From Candidatus Poribacteria bacterium (GTDB lineage Bacteria; Poribacteria; WGA-4E; PCPOR2b): a stretch of 64,000 nucleotides of DNA. This document shows positions 54,582 to 63,046 of this stretch, piece after piece. Every line of letters starts with the position of its first letter. Position 1 is the stretch's first letter. The DNA lies in assembly GCA_003635265.1 (NCBI GenBank), contig PYIZ01000046.1:1-64000 (forward strand). The letters run 5' to 3'. The notes below the pieces were generated by a model that saw nothing but the letters and a program-made list of their open reading frames with translations, did no database searches and was not told the origin of the DNA. The position numbers were made by a program, and so were the translations under genes.

Positions 54582-55447
54582 TAACTGTTATCCTCCTGAT
54601 CCTCTTCCTGTGAATCTTCTTGACTCTTTTCCTGTGAGTCTTCCTGAGAATCCTCTGACTCTTGATTCTCGACACCACCTTCATCGGCTGCGGCTTCTGA
54701 TTCCGATGCTTCCGGTTCGCTTGCCTCCTCTAATGACGGTTCCGCATCATCTGCACCCTCTAGCGCGCTCGCCCGACCTTCTATAACCGCGGTCGCTAGC
54801 ACGGAACAGATTAACTTAATCGCCCGAATCGCATCATCATTTGCAGGAATCGGATAATCAATCGGGTCCGGATCACAGTTAGTGTCAACGATTGCAACAA
54901 CTGGAACGCCTAGCTTATTCGCTTCCTTTACCGCAATATGCTCCTTCCGCGTATCCGTAATAATAACCGCTTCAGGAAGTTTACCCATCGTCTTGATGCC
55001 GGCAAGGTTATTATCCAGCTTCGTCTTCTCACGTCTGAGGCTCATCACTTCCTTCTTCGGGAGCTGCTCAAAGACTCCGTTCGCTTCGTCTTCTTCTATC
55101 TTCATCAACCGGTTGATACTACGTCTAATCGTCTCGTAGTTGGTCAACATACCGCCCAACCAGCGATGGTTCACATGAAACATTTGGCATCTAGCCGCTT
55201 CTTCTGCAACCGTTTCTTGGGTCTGTTTTTTCGTTCCGACAAAGAGCACCGCTCCGCCCCGCGCCGCAACCTCCTGCACAAACTCATAAGCTGTCTGGAG
55301 TTGGCGCAACGTCTTCTGGAGATCTATGATATAGATCCCATTCCGTTCCGCAAAGATATACGGTGCCATCTTCGGGTTCCAGCGTCGTGACTGATGCCCG
55401 AAGTGAACGCCCGCCTCCAGTAGTTCTTTCATCGTAACCGTTCTCAA
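54581..55447 (-). CDS. rpsB: 30S ribosomal protein S2 with acidic C-terminal extension
   Basis: A 288-residue S2. The core runs from TTG at 55447, supported by AAGGAGG 5 nt away and by alignment of [20 protein letters not shown] with other S2 proteins. The core ends near residue 225. The rest is a Glu/Asp/Ser/Gln-rich tail with repeated SQED-type units ([16 protein letters not shown]), making the protein about 50 residues longer than E. coli S2 (241). It is the first gene of the rpsB-tsf-frr-cdsA-dxr-rseP block, downstream of the promoter at 55586. Confidence 0.97.
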   Translation of the reverse strand: MRTVTMKELLEAGVHFGHQSRRWNPKMAPYIFAERNGIYIIDLQKTLRQLQTAYEFVQEVAARGGAVLFVGTKKQTQETVAEEAARCQMFHVNHRWLGGMLTNYETIRRSINRLMKIEEDEANGVFEQLPKKEVMSLRREKTKLDNNLAGIKTMGKLPEAVIITDTRKEHIAVKEANKLGVPVVAIVDTNCDPDPIDYPIPANDDAIRAIKLICSVLATAVIEGRASALEGADDAEPSLEEASEPEASESEAAADEGGVENQESEDSQEDSQEKSQEDSQEEDQEDNS

Positions 55448-55460
55448 AAGAACCTCCTTA

Positions 55461-55473
55461 CCTAATCTTTAGG
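55461..55473 (-). promoter_or_regulatory. Small hairpin next to the rpsB ribosome site
   Basis: CCTAA and TTAGG form a perfect 5-bp inverted repeat with a 3-nt loop, directly before the ribosome-binding site. It could modulate translation of rpsB. Another short stem (CTCTC-A7-GAGAG) lies near 55512 in the leader. Confidence 0.4.
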
Positions 55474-55585
55474 TTTCTGCTGCCACTCCTCTCATATTTA
55501 CATCAGACTCTCAAAAAAAGAGAGAACCTTCTGTGTAAATCAAGAAGTGTGATTGATTTAAACACACTATGCTCAAAACGGAGTA

Positions 55586-55615
55586 AATATAACATATCAT
55601 CCGAAACCATGTCAA
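55586..55615 (-). promoter_or_regulatory. Promoter of the rpsB-tsf-frr block
   Basis: Minus-strand TTGACA (55615-55610) and TATATT (55591-55586) with an 18-nt spacer match 11 of 12 consensus bases. The leader to the rpsB start is about 130 nt long. Confidence 0.7.
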
Positions 55616-55732
55616 GACTGTCTTGGTTTTCGTTTTCTCAAGAACGCTCCATGAGAAATCATAAAAAAACACTAGCCCTGTGAACAATTCCCCAATTTCC
55701 CCGTAATATCAGATACAGAGGGGAGAAAATCA

Positions 55733-56332
55733 GTGTCAGATAGTGGGGAACATGAACTCTTTGAAAAAGCAAAAGCGGGTAATCGCACAGCGTTCGATCG
55801 ACTGCAAGAAATACTCGATCCATCGGTTAGACGTTTTGTCCGCAGATTGGTTGGAATTAGCGAATCGGAAGACGATATTGTACAGGACGCGTTCCTCGCG
55901 CTCTATATGAACCTTGAGCGACTCGAATCGAGCGAGCATCTGCGACCTTTCCTCTTTCGTGTTGTCCGCAATCGCTGCTATGACACGCTTCGACGACGAG
56001 GACGCTTTCAGTTTGTCCCCCTAGACGTAGCTGCCGAAGATTTGGCTGTTGCCCCCTCGTTCCTCACAGATCGCCGCAAACAACCTGATGAGCAGTTACA
56101 CTGGAGACTGCTCTACGCTGAGGTGCAGAAAGCAATCGACCGTCTACCAGAGATCCAGCGGCAGGCGATAATCCTTTATTGTGAAGAAAATCTGACTTAC
56201 GCACAAATCGCGGAGGCGATGGGGACCGACATCGGCACCATCAAATCCCGAATCTTCTACGGCAGGAAAAACCTGCGAAACCTGCTCAAGCCTGAAATCC
56301 TTGAGGCGTTGGGCATTGAAAAGGAAAATTAA
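55733..56332 (+). CDS. ECF RNA polymerase sigma factor (first)
   Basis: A 199-residue sigma-70 family factor. Region 2 is seen in EDDIVQDAFLALYMNLERL; region 4 is a helix-turn-helix, YAQIAEAMGTDIGTIKSRIF. The start is GTG at 55733, supported by GAGGGGAG just upstream. It is divergent from rpsB. The next gene starts 2 nt after its stop codon and encodes a small protein that is not a recognised anti-sigma factor. It resembles general ECF factors of the SigE/RpoE type. Confidence 0.92.
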   Translation: MSDSGEHELFEKAKAGNRTAFDRLQEILDPSVRRFVRRLVGISESEDDIVQDAFLALYMNLERLESSEHLRPFLFRVVRNRCYDTLRRRGRFQFVPLDVAAEDLAVAPSFLTDRRKQPDEQLHWRLLYAEVQKAIDRLPEIQRQAIILYCEENLTYAQIAEAMGTDIGTIKSRIFYGRKNLRNLLKPEILEALGIEKEN

Positions 56333-56334
56333 AA

Positions 56335-56793
56335 ATGGCTGAAACAGTAGATCTCAACGCCCTTATCCGACTGATTCCACCAGCGCGTACCCTGAAAAAC
56401 GATCTGGAGGCAAGCCTCCACATGGAACTGTATACCGGCATTGGTGATATAGCGGTGAAGAGTTACAATAATCTGCATGCTAGTGTTAGCAGGTTTATAG
56501 ACGATCCATATGTAAAATCCCTTGTCTTAGAAGTTCCTGAAGAAGCAAGCGACAAGGAAAAGGTATTACTCGCTCGCCTGGCATCTAGCCAACTTGTGGC
56601 TTGCCTTGAAAGTCAAACTGGATTGGTAGGTCACGGGGAAGGTAGTGGCGGTAACTCATATTATACCGCCCCTGTTTTCAACGGATCCATATCGGATATA
56701 AGCAATGAAACCCTTGAAAGAATCATGGGGTTTGTAAAGAAACCAACGACAGAAGAGAAGGAAACAGAACAGGAGGAGAGCGCAGAAGCGTAG
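56335..56793 (+). CDS. Small protein of unknown function coupled to the first ECF sigma factor
   Basis: A 152-residue soluble protein starting MAETVDLNALIRLIPPARTL. It is helix-rich, with a Ser/Gly segment (GHGEGSGGNSYYTAP) and a highly acidic tail (EEKETEQEESAEA). No membrane helix or zinc-binding His-x3-C-x2-C anti-sigma motif is visible. Its start 2 nt after the sigma stop codon, and a terminator right after it, show it is co-transcribed with the sigma factor. It might control the sigma factor or be its main target; neither is established. Confidence 0.75.
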   Translation: MAETVDLNALIRLIPPARTLKNDLEASLHMELYTGIGDIAVKSYNNLHASVSRFIDDPYVKSLVLEVPEEASDKEKVLLARLASSQLVACLESQTGLVGHGEGSGGNSYYTAPVFNGSISDISNETLERIMGFVKKPTTEEKETEQEESAEA

Positions 56794-56818
56794 GAGCTCT
56801 CAGTCTGAACACGATTAA

Positions 56819-56852
56819 GGCGGTTGGATTTAATCCAGCCGCCTTTTTTATT
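56819..56852 (+). terminator. Strong Rho-independent terminator after the first sigma operon
   Basis: An 11-bp stem, GGCGGTTGGAT (56819-56829) with ATCCAGCCGCC (56833-56843, one T/G mismatch), closes a 3-nt loop (TTA) and is followed by a T-run (56844 onward). It separates the two sigma units. Confidence 0.9.
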
Positions 56853-57083
56853 TTATACGGACTCTCATGTAGAGAATTAGTTTAGCAGCATCAACTTCCC
56901 TCAAAAACCGTAGGCGAGGCAGCCCCGATAGGATTGAGATTTTTAACTTGCCCCACCCCAGATCTTCACAGTAATTGTACTTCGCTTTTTCGCATGAGTC
57001 ACAATTTTTTCACTTCAGCGAAACCTGACATCGCTGTTTTGCGACTAATGTGATAGACCCTTTGAATGTGAAAGGCAACCGGA

Positions 57084-57656
57084 ATGGACGATACGGCGCT
57101 GATTCATCAAACGCTTTCCGGCGACGATCAGGCATTTGAAATCCTTGTTGGACGCTACCAATCAGCGGTATTTGGCTGGATACGGCAGACACTACCATAC
57201 ACCGAACAGGATGAAGACCTCGCCCAAGAAGTGTTCATTCAGGCTTATTTTAATCTCGATACGCTGCGTGAACCGCACAAGTTCAGCGGCTGGTTGAAAC
57301 AGATTGCGCGGAATGTCTGTATCTCTTGGCTTCGCCGCCAGAAGCCCTTCGTGTCTTATGAAAGGTTAATTTCCGACAATCAAACGCGAGAGCAGATTGA
57401 AATGCGAAGTTCGCAAACTGTGTTGACGCCCGAAGAACAGTTGCTGGCACATGAAGCCTTCGCTAACTTGGAGAACCACCTCCGTTATCTCAGCGAAGTC
57501 CATCAGGAAATTATTCGACTTTACTACTTTGAAGGATTGACATACCAAGAGATTTCGGAGATGTTGGATCTCTCCGAGAGTGCGATTAAAAGCAGGCTCC
57601 ATCGAGCTAGAGAACAGTTGAGAGGAGTTTACGACAATGAAGGAACAATTAACTGA
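57084..57656 (+). CDS. ECF RNA polymerase sigma factor (second)
   Basis: A 190-residue ECF factor: region 2 EDEDLAQEVFIQAYFNLDTL-like sequence, KFSGWLKQIARNVCISWLRR, and region 4 YQEISEMLDLSESAIKSRLH. AAAGG lies 8 nt before the ATG. Its last 20 nt overlap the winged-helix regulator gene, which implies translational coupling. Together with that gene it heads the row of ABC-2 permeases. It differs enough from the first sigma factor to be an older paralogue. Confidence 0.93.
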   Translation: MDDTALIHQTLSGDDQAFEILVGRYQSAVFGWIRQTLPYTEQDEDLAQEVFIQAYFNLDTLREPHKFSGWLKQIARNVCISWLRRQKPFVSYERLISDNQTREQIEMRSSQTVLTPEEQLLAHEAFANLENHLRYLSEVHQEIIRLYYFEGLTYQEISEMLDLSESAIKSRLHRAREQLRGVYDNEGTIN

Positions 57657-58311
57657 ACAGAGTGTTGAATCCCAAAACAACTCAACCAAGGAATCCATTA
57701 ACACCCACGAGTTTCGTAGCCAAGTCCGCGAAGAAATCAGCTCTCTCCGTGAACAGGTTGATCAAATTCTCAAGGCACTAAATGTGAAAAATGAGTGCGA
57801 TCCTGAAGTGATTATAAAGGAGATACATCGTTACCCAAACGATGAGCAGGACTTCGTTCGATGTGCAATAATTGGACTGATACGGAGCGATGAATATAGC
57901 CGTATCGGGCAAATGATTTTCACAACCCGTGAGGATAACATCTTTGACAATCCGAACACCGTCCCCGAAAAAGTGGCGGCGTTTATCAGCCAACTTGCTG
58001 ATCCGGCGCGAATTGATGTGTGTCGACGTATGTTTCAAGGCTATCGGGCTCGTTCTGAACTCAAGACGATCTGCAATCTAACAGATGACAAACTTGACAA
58101 TGCACTTCAACCCCTGTTGGAATGGGGATTCCTGAAGCAGGAACAGCGAGATGGCGAAGTCATCCTTCTGGAAGAGGGCCCCGGCATCCGTTTTATCATC
58201 CCACTGATTTTCCTAACGCAAGAGACACGCCGAATCAAAGAGGACATGCCTCCCAACTGGGACCATAGCATCTGGACCGGCATCAACGGCAAACCACCCC
58301 GAAAAAGGTAA
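57637..58311 (+). CDS. Winged-helix (ArsR-like) regulator coupled to the second ECF sigma factor
   Basis: A 224-residue protein. An N-terminal coiled coil (RSQVREEISSLREQVDQILK) is followed by a middle domain and a winged-helix segment, SQLADPARIDVCRRMFQGY with ELKTICNLTDDKLDNALQPL, near residues 115-160. No sensor metal ligands of ArsR type are obvious. The gene overlaps the sigma gene by 20 nt and precedes the first permease by 4 nt. A role as partner or feedback regulator of the sigma factor is suggested by context. Confidence 0.8.
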   Translation: MKEQLTEQSVESQNNSTKESINTHEFRSQVREEISSLREQVDQILKALNVKNECDPEVIIKEIHRYPNDEQDFVRCAIIGLIRSDEYSRIGQMIFTTREDNIFDNPNTVPEKVAAFISQLADPARIDVCRRMFQGYRARSELKTICNLTDDKLDNALQPLLEWGFLKQEQRDGEVILLEEGPGIRFIIPLIFLTQETRRIKEDMPPNWDHSIWTGINGKPPRKR

Positions 58312-58315
58312 AGCC

Positions 58316-59812
58316 ATGTTTCTCACACTCCTTCAAAGAGAACTTCTCGCCAACCTAATAGCGTTCCGTTTTTCAGTTGCAGTGATTATCTGTCTACTGC
58401 TTGTTGTTACGAATACCATTGTGCTCATTGACGATTATAAAAGCCGATTAGCAAGTTACAATACCGCGGCGCAAAAACACTGGGAAGAGGCTAAAAACGC
58501 AGAAACTTATTCGCAATTAACAGTCAGTGTGGATCGACCGCCGAACCCATTGAGCATTTTTAATCAAGGCTTGGATCGGCGGCTTGGCAACTCGGTGGAC
58601 ATCCATCACAGTCATGTGCCAGCGTTATGGGACACCGCGTCGCACAGCGCGGATAACCCTTTTCTGAGTCTCTTTTCATCAATCGACCTGCTCTTTATCT
58701 TCCAAGTTATCTTCAGCCTGATGGCGTTGCTGTTTGCCTACGATGCTATCGCCGGGGAACGGGAGGGTGGAACGCTCCGCTTGATGTTGACCACGCCGGT
58801 GCAACGGGGCAGCATTCTGTTTGCAAAATACATCAGCGCGATGCTTTGCCTCATCGTACCGCTGATTATGAGCCTGCTGCTGTCACTGATTCTGTATGCC
58901 TTTTCCCAAGCGATTGTTCTGAGCGGTGACGATTGGGTAAGAATTGGCGGAATCTTGCTGACTTCAATTGTATACCTGTCGGCGTTCTATCTCATTGGGT
59001 TGTTGCTCTCAACTCTAACCCAGCGCACAGCAACCGCTTTGATGCTCTCAATGCTCCTGTGGGGCACACTCGTGCTCATCTACCCAAGCGCGAGCATTTT
59101 TGCTGTCAACCGTTTAGTGAAGGCAGACTCCAAGCTCGAAGCGGCTTACGAGGAGATTCAGCAGATTTGGGAAGAGTTTGATAGAGTGCGCACAGACTTG
59201 AAGAATCAAGACCCGTTCAAAGGAGAGAATATGTATGGTAGTGTGGGAATCGGTAGCGGGACCAATGCCGATTCGACCACACTCCGGTATTATAGCTACG
59301 AAAGCATCAATTGGAATCGGATTGATGACGAAAAATCGGGGCCGCAGATTCCGCATGTGAAAACCTATTATAAATCCCTCGAGTCGCAACGGATTCGGGC
59401 GGCAGAAAAAACGTGGCTTGTGCGCCAAGAGGCGTTGAAGCAAATCTATGTCCGAAAGGCAAGCGTGGCGCAAACCGTGATGCGACTCTCTCCGGCGGCG
59501 ATGTACGACATGGCGACCGAAGCGTGGGCAGGTACGGACTTCCACGGGATCGAAGATTTTCTCCAAGCCGCCCGACAATATCGTCAAACACTTATCCACT
59601 ATCTTGAGGATAAGGACACCTTCGCTTCCCGGCAGTGGTTTGCCAGTGACAAAGGGGCTGTCAACCTAGACGATTTACCCCAATTCACGTATCGGAGGAC
59701 AGATGCTTTAACAGGCGCGAAGCGTGCGATGCCGGATGTGGCAGCACTGTTGCTTATCAACGTCGTGTTGTTCCTGACCACTCTACTGATTTTCATCAAG
59801 CAGGAGGTTTAG
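58316..59812 (+). CDS. ABC-2 type permease, first of four paralogues
   Basis: A 498-residue membrane protein. It starts MFLTLLQRELLANL; the family core is AYDAIAGEREGGTLRLMLTT, followed by several helices. Between TM1 and TM2 is an extracytoplasmic loop with RPPNPLSIFNQGLDRRL. A second large loop (about residues 270-460) precedes the last helix. This matches the NosY/COG1277-like permeases that work with a separate ABC ATPase. It begins 4 nt after the winged-helix gene and ends 2 nt before the next permease. Confidence 0.88.
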   Translation: MFLTLLQRELLANLIAFRFSVAVIICLLLVVTNTIVLIDDYKSRLASYNTAAQKHWEEAKNAETYSQLTVSVDRPPNPLSIFNQGLDRRLGNSVDIHHSHVPALWDTASHSADNPFLSLFSSIDLLFIFQVIFSLMALLFAYDAIAGEREGGTLRLMLTTPVQRGSILFAKYISAMLCLIVPLIMSLLLSLILYAFSQAIVLSGDDWVRIGGILLTSIVYLSAFYLIGLLLSTLTQRTATALMLSMLLWGTLVLIYPSASIFAVNRLVKADSKLEAAYEEIQQIWEEFDRVRTDLKNQDPFKGENMYGSVGIGSGTNADSTTLRYYSYESINWNRIDDEKSGPQIPHVKTYYKSLESQRIRAAEKTWLVRQEALKQIYVRKASVAQTVMRLSPAAMYDMATEAWAGTDFHGIEDFLQAARQYRQTLIHYLEDKDTFASRQWFASDKGAVNLDDLPQFTYRRTDALTGAKRAMPDVAALLLINVVLFLTTLLIFIKQEV

Positions 59813-59814
59813 TA

Positions 59815-61272
59815 ATGTTCTGGCACATTGTGAAACGTGAACTCTACGATAACATGAACAGCCTGAGATTTGCCGTCACAACAATGCTGTTGCTTGCCTT
59901 GATGGTCGTCAACGCGGTAGGGTATTTTGGCGAATACAATGCGCGATTGACAGAATACCGGCGAAAGGTATCCGAATCGCTTGATGAAATGGAAGGCAAC
60001 GCGGATCGTCTATTTAGCCTTGTTCTCAATGGCCCAGGTAAACTTCGTAAGAAACCGTCAGCCCTGACCTTTTGTGCTGATGGCGGGGAAGCGTTTCTAT
60101 CCGAATATGCAGAAGGACGCAAGGGCGGTTGGAGCTACGGTTGGAACCGCGATGGCAAAGGTTATCGGGTTGAAGGCATCTGGTATCTGAACTATCCGCA
60201 GGCGAATCCAAGCCTATGGAATATCATGCCGGCTGACACAAACGTGAGTTGGGCAAGTATTATCGCCCTCGTATTGAGTTTTGTTGCCATCCTATTCACC
60301 TTCGACGCCATCTCCGGTGAACGAGAACGCGGGACTCTGCAATTGATGCTATCGAACAGCGTTTCACGAGACGCAATCTTACTCGGAAAGTTTGTCGCCG
60401 CATTTTTGAGCATCGCCATCCCCTTTCTCATCGCGGCACTGATTAACCTATTCCTACTCTACACCGCCGGTGGCGTACCACTTGGCGCGCATGAGTGGGC
60501 GCGATTGGGGATCCTTCTTCTCATCACCCTATTCTACATCGTCATTTTTGTTGCGCTGGGATTGCTCGTCTCCTCGCGCATCACCCAGTCGTCAATAAGC
60601 CTGATGGTGCTGTTGCTGATTTGGGCGACATGGGTGGTTCTGACTCCAAGCACACTCGGCTCGATTGCCACCGGCTTAAAGCCTGCACAAACCAGCGCGG
60701 AATTTGACCAACACAGAAGCAAACAGAGAGACAACTTAAAAAAGGAATATCTCTCCGACAATCCGTTTGAATTTGAAGGTCCCACGCGCTCGTATCCGCC
60801 AACAAAGGCGACACAGAGATGGGCAGAATATGTCAAGAGAGAGGCAGAACTCAGTGAACGATTGAACAAAGAACACTTGAGAGATCAGATTAATCAGATT
60901 AAGTTTGCGCGGTCACTCGCCCGAATCTCACCCGCATCAATTGTCGGATACGCCGTCGAATCGCTCGCAGGGACGGGGTTTTCGCGCCATCTCCAATTCT
61001 TGGATCAGGTCAACCGTTTCGCGCCCCAATTTCGAGCGTTTACCAACGAAACCGACGCCGCCGATGCAGAGAGTCCACACCTATTTGGGGTGAAGGAAGG
61101 TATGTCCGACAAACCGGTCCGCTTCGAGGCAATTCCAAAATTTCAAGATCGGGTGAGCCTCAGCAGCGACTTCAACACGGCGGCGGTGGATGTGTTGTTG
61201 CTGATTCTCTTCGGCGTGGTGCTATTCGCCAGCGCATACCTTTCTTTCCTACGTGCTAACATCCTGCACTAG
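59815..61272 (+). CDS. ABC-2 type permease, second of four paralogues
   Basis: A 485-residue protein starting MFWHIVKRELYDNM. The core is TFDAISGERERGTLQLMLSN; helices before and after match the first copy. The first extracytoplasmic loop (KKPSALTFCADGGEAF) is more divergent. The second loop contains a charged coiled segment (residues about 300-360). AGGAGG inside the end of the previous gene gives tight coupling. Confidence 0.88.
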   Translation: MFWHIVKRELYDNMNSLRFAVTTMLLLALMVVNAVGYFGEYNARLTEYRRKVSESLDEMEGNADRLFSLVLNGPGKLRKKPSALTFCADGGEAFLSEYAEGRKGGWSYGWNRDGKGYRVEGIWYLNYPQANPSLWNIMPADTNVSWASIIALVLSFVAILFTFDAISGERERGTLQLMLSNSVSRDAILLGKFVAAFLSIAIPFLIAALINLFLLYTAGGVPLGAHEWARLGILLLITLFYIVIFVALGLLVSSRITQSSISLMVLLLIWATWVVLTPSTLGSIATGLKPAQTSAEFDQHRSKQRDNLKKEYLSDNPFEFEGPTRSYPPTKATQRWAEYVKREAELSERLNKEHLRDQINQIKFARSLARISPASIVGYAVESLAGTGFSRHLQFLDQVNRFAPQFRAFTNETDAADAESPHLFGVKEGMSDKPVRFEAIPKFQDRVSLSSDFNTAAVDVLLLILFGVVLFASAYLSFLRANILH

Positions 61273-61686
61273 AAAATCCCGCGGAGGCTAACCTGTCGTT
61301 CCGCCACAATCTCGAAGATGCTGCGTATCCGATGCTACCAATCGGGTCACCCGTTCTTAACAAATTACGAAGAACAGCACAGTTATTGGATTAAAGGAAG
61401 TATGCTTTAGCAAACATATAAGACGGTCTACAGAAGCAGCACAATTACTGTCATATTTAGTCCCGGTCAACTTATCGTGTTGCCTGATGCAACTTTAACA
61501 ATCACGAAATTCATCTTGATGGCTACGAAGGTTGTCGCATATAATAGGTCTGATGTCACACCATGGCTATCGTCGTAGATAGGTACATTATTCCCACCGC
61601 AAACAAAGAAAAATTAGGTCCAAGCGAACCTTTCTTCTCTGAGGACTGCCTCTGAGGACTGCCTTTGAGGTTGACAAGGGGGCAGT
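61273..61686. other. 414-bp gap between permease genes two and three
   Basis: No gene is recognised. A direct repeat TGAGGACTGCC occurs twice (about 61640-61662). The rest has no long reading frame, hairpin terminator or dispersed repeat of the main families. It could be a decayed gene or a regulatory region for the second half of the permease row. Confidence 0.5.
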
Positions 61687-61776
61687 ATGAACCAAATTCC
61701 AAACACAGATGGGGCAATGTCAATCGAACTTCCCCTGAAGCTCCTGTTCTTGTGCGCTAGGAAAGGGAAAAGTTGA
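61687..61776 (+). CDS. Possible 29-residue leader peptide before the third permease
   Basis: A 29-codon reading frame starting MNQIPNTDGAMS, with AAGGGGG 4-6 nt upstream. Its TGA stop lies 2 nt before the ATG of the third permease, an arrangement typical of translational coupling. No family recognised; it could be chance. Confidence 0.3.
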   Translation: MNQIPNTDGAMSIELPLKLLFLCARKGKS

Positions 61777-61778
61777 AT

Positions 61779-63014
61779 ATGCTAGGCACGCTGATTAAAC
61801 GCGAATTGGTGGACAATCTCACCAGTGGACGTTATATTTTAACAAGCATCTTGTGCGTGACTTTGTGTGTAGCAAGCATTATTCTCATGTCACACAATTA
61901 TGATAATCGAGTCAAAGACTTTAACTTGCGCCATTATCTCTATGGTATGAGTCACTGGGGACAGTACGACGGGGACGCTTCGGATAAGAGCATTTATATT
62001 GTTGCCAAGCCACCACAGCCATTGAGTCTAGTTGCGATTGGCACCGACGCTGTCATGGTACGACCTCACTCTCCAGCTGGGGCAAGATATGATGTAATCG
62101 CCGAGTTCAAACACTATTATGGTGAGCAGCATCACCTCTTTGACCTGTTTACCACCCCCGGTTTTGTCTATGCTGTTGGCATGGTATTTTCGTTGCTCGC
62201 CATCTTTCTCTCATTTGATGTCATTTGCGGTGAAAAAGAAACCCATACCCTCTCGCTACTTTTAAGCCACTCGATCCCCCGCTCTCAACTACTTTTAGCG
62301 AAATGGATAGGCGGTTACGTCAGTTTCCTCATCAGTATCTCCCCGGCGCTACTGCTGATGCTTATCTTTCTGAACGTATTTGCTGGCGTCCCTTTGGAAA
62401 CCGAGCACTGGCTGCGGCTGTTAGGTATTTTCGCCCTTTCGTTTCTTTATCTCTCCGTGTTCTTCACATTGGGCTTGTTGGTCTCTACCCTGACTCATCG
62501 GTCTGCCACGGCATTAATTCTTGTAATCTTCATATGGGCGATCTGGGCGCTGGCGACACCGAGGGTTGGGGTTTTAACCGCACGAACGATTCGTCCCGCC
62601 CAACCCTTTTCGGGTTTTTACGTAGAAAAGTATTATACCGCACCTCATAGACACACGGAGGAGCAACGCGAACAACTATGGAAAATGGACGATGCTTATG
62701 TTGCCACCATTGATAAACAGATCGAGATGGGACAACATCTGGCACGCCTATCGCCAACCGCTTCATATATTTATGGGTCAACCGCTCTGGCGCTAACCGG
62801 TATCGCAGATTATAAGGATTATCGTCAACAGTTTTCTCAATGGAATCGAGATGCTATCAGAAGCAGAGAATCACGTCAGCCTTTTGTCTATCAACCGCTC
62901 ACGATTGGCAAAAGCCTCTCCAAAATAACCTTTGATGTGATGCTGTTGGTCATGTGGAACCTCCTGTTATTTATGGCTGCCAATTTAGCCTTTCTGCGCT
63001 ACGATGTGAGGTGA
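61779..63014 (+). CDS. ABC-2 type permease, third of four paralogues
   Basis: A 411-residue protein starting MLGTLIKRELVDNL; alignment with the other three copies favours this ATG over the TTG at 61773. Core: SFDVICGEKETHTLSLLLSH, with Cys and His replacing residues conserved in the others. The first loop has KPPQPLSLVAIGTDAVM, a clear match to copy one. The second extracytoplasmic loop is shorter than in copies one and two. It ends 32 nt before the fourth copy. Confidence 0.87.
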   Translation: MLGTLIKRELVDNLTSGRYILTSILCVTLCVASIILMSHNYDNRVKDFNLRHYLYGMSHWGQYDGDASDKSIYIVAKPPQPLSLVAIGTDAVMVRPHSPAGARYDVIAEFKHYYGEQHHLFDLFTTPGFVYAVGMVFSLLAIFLSFDVICGEKETHTLSLLLSHSIPRSQLLLAKWIGGYVSFLISISPALLLMLIFLNVFAGVPLETEHWLRLLGIFALSFLYLSVFFTLGLLVSTLTHRSATALILVIFIWAIWALATPRVGVLTARTIRPAQPFSGFYVEKYYTAPHRHTEEQREQLWKMDDAYVATIDKQIEMGQHLARLSPTASYIYGSTALALTGIADYKDYRQQFSQWNRDAIRSRESRQPFVYQPLTIGKSLSKITFDVMLLVMWNLLLFMAANLAFLRYDVR

Positions 63015-63046
63015 GGCATGAAACACAACAACGGAAGGAGTCCATC

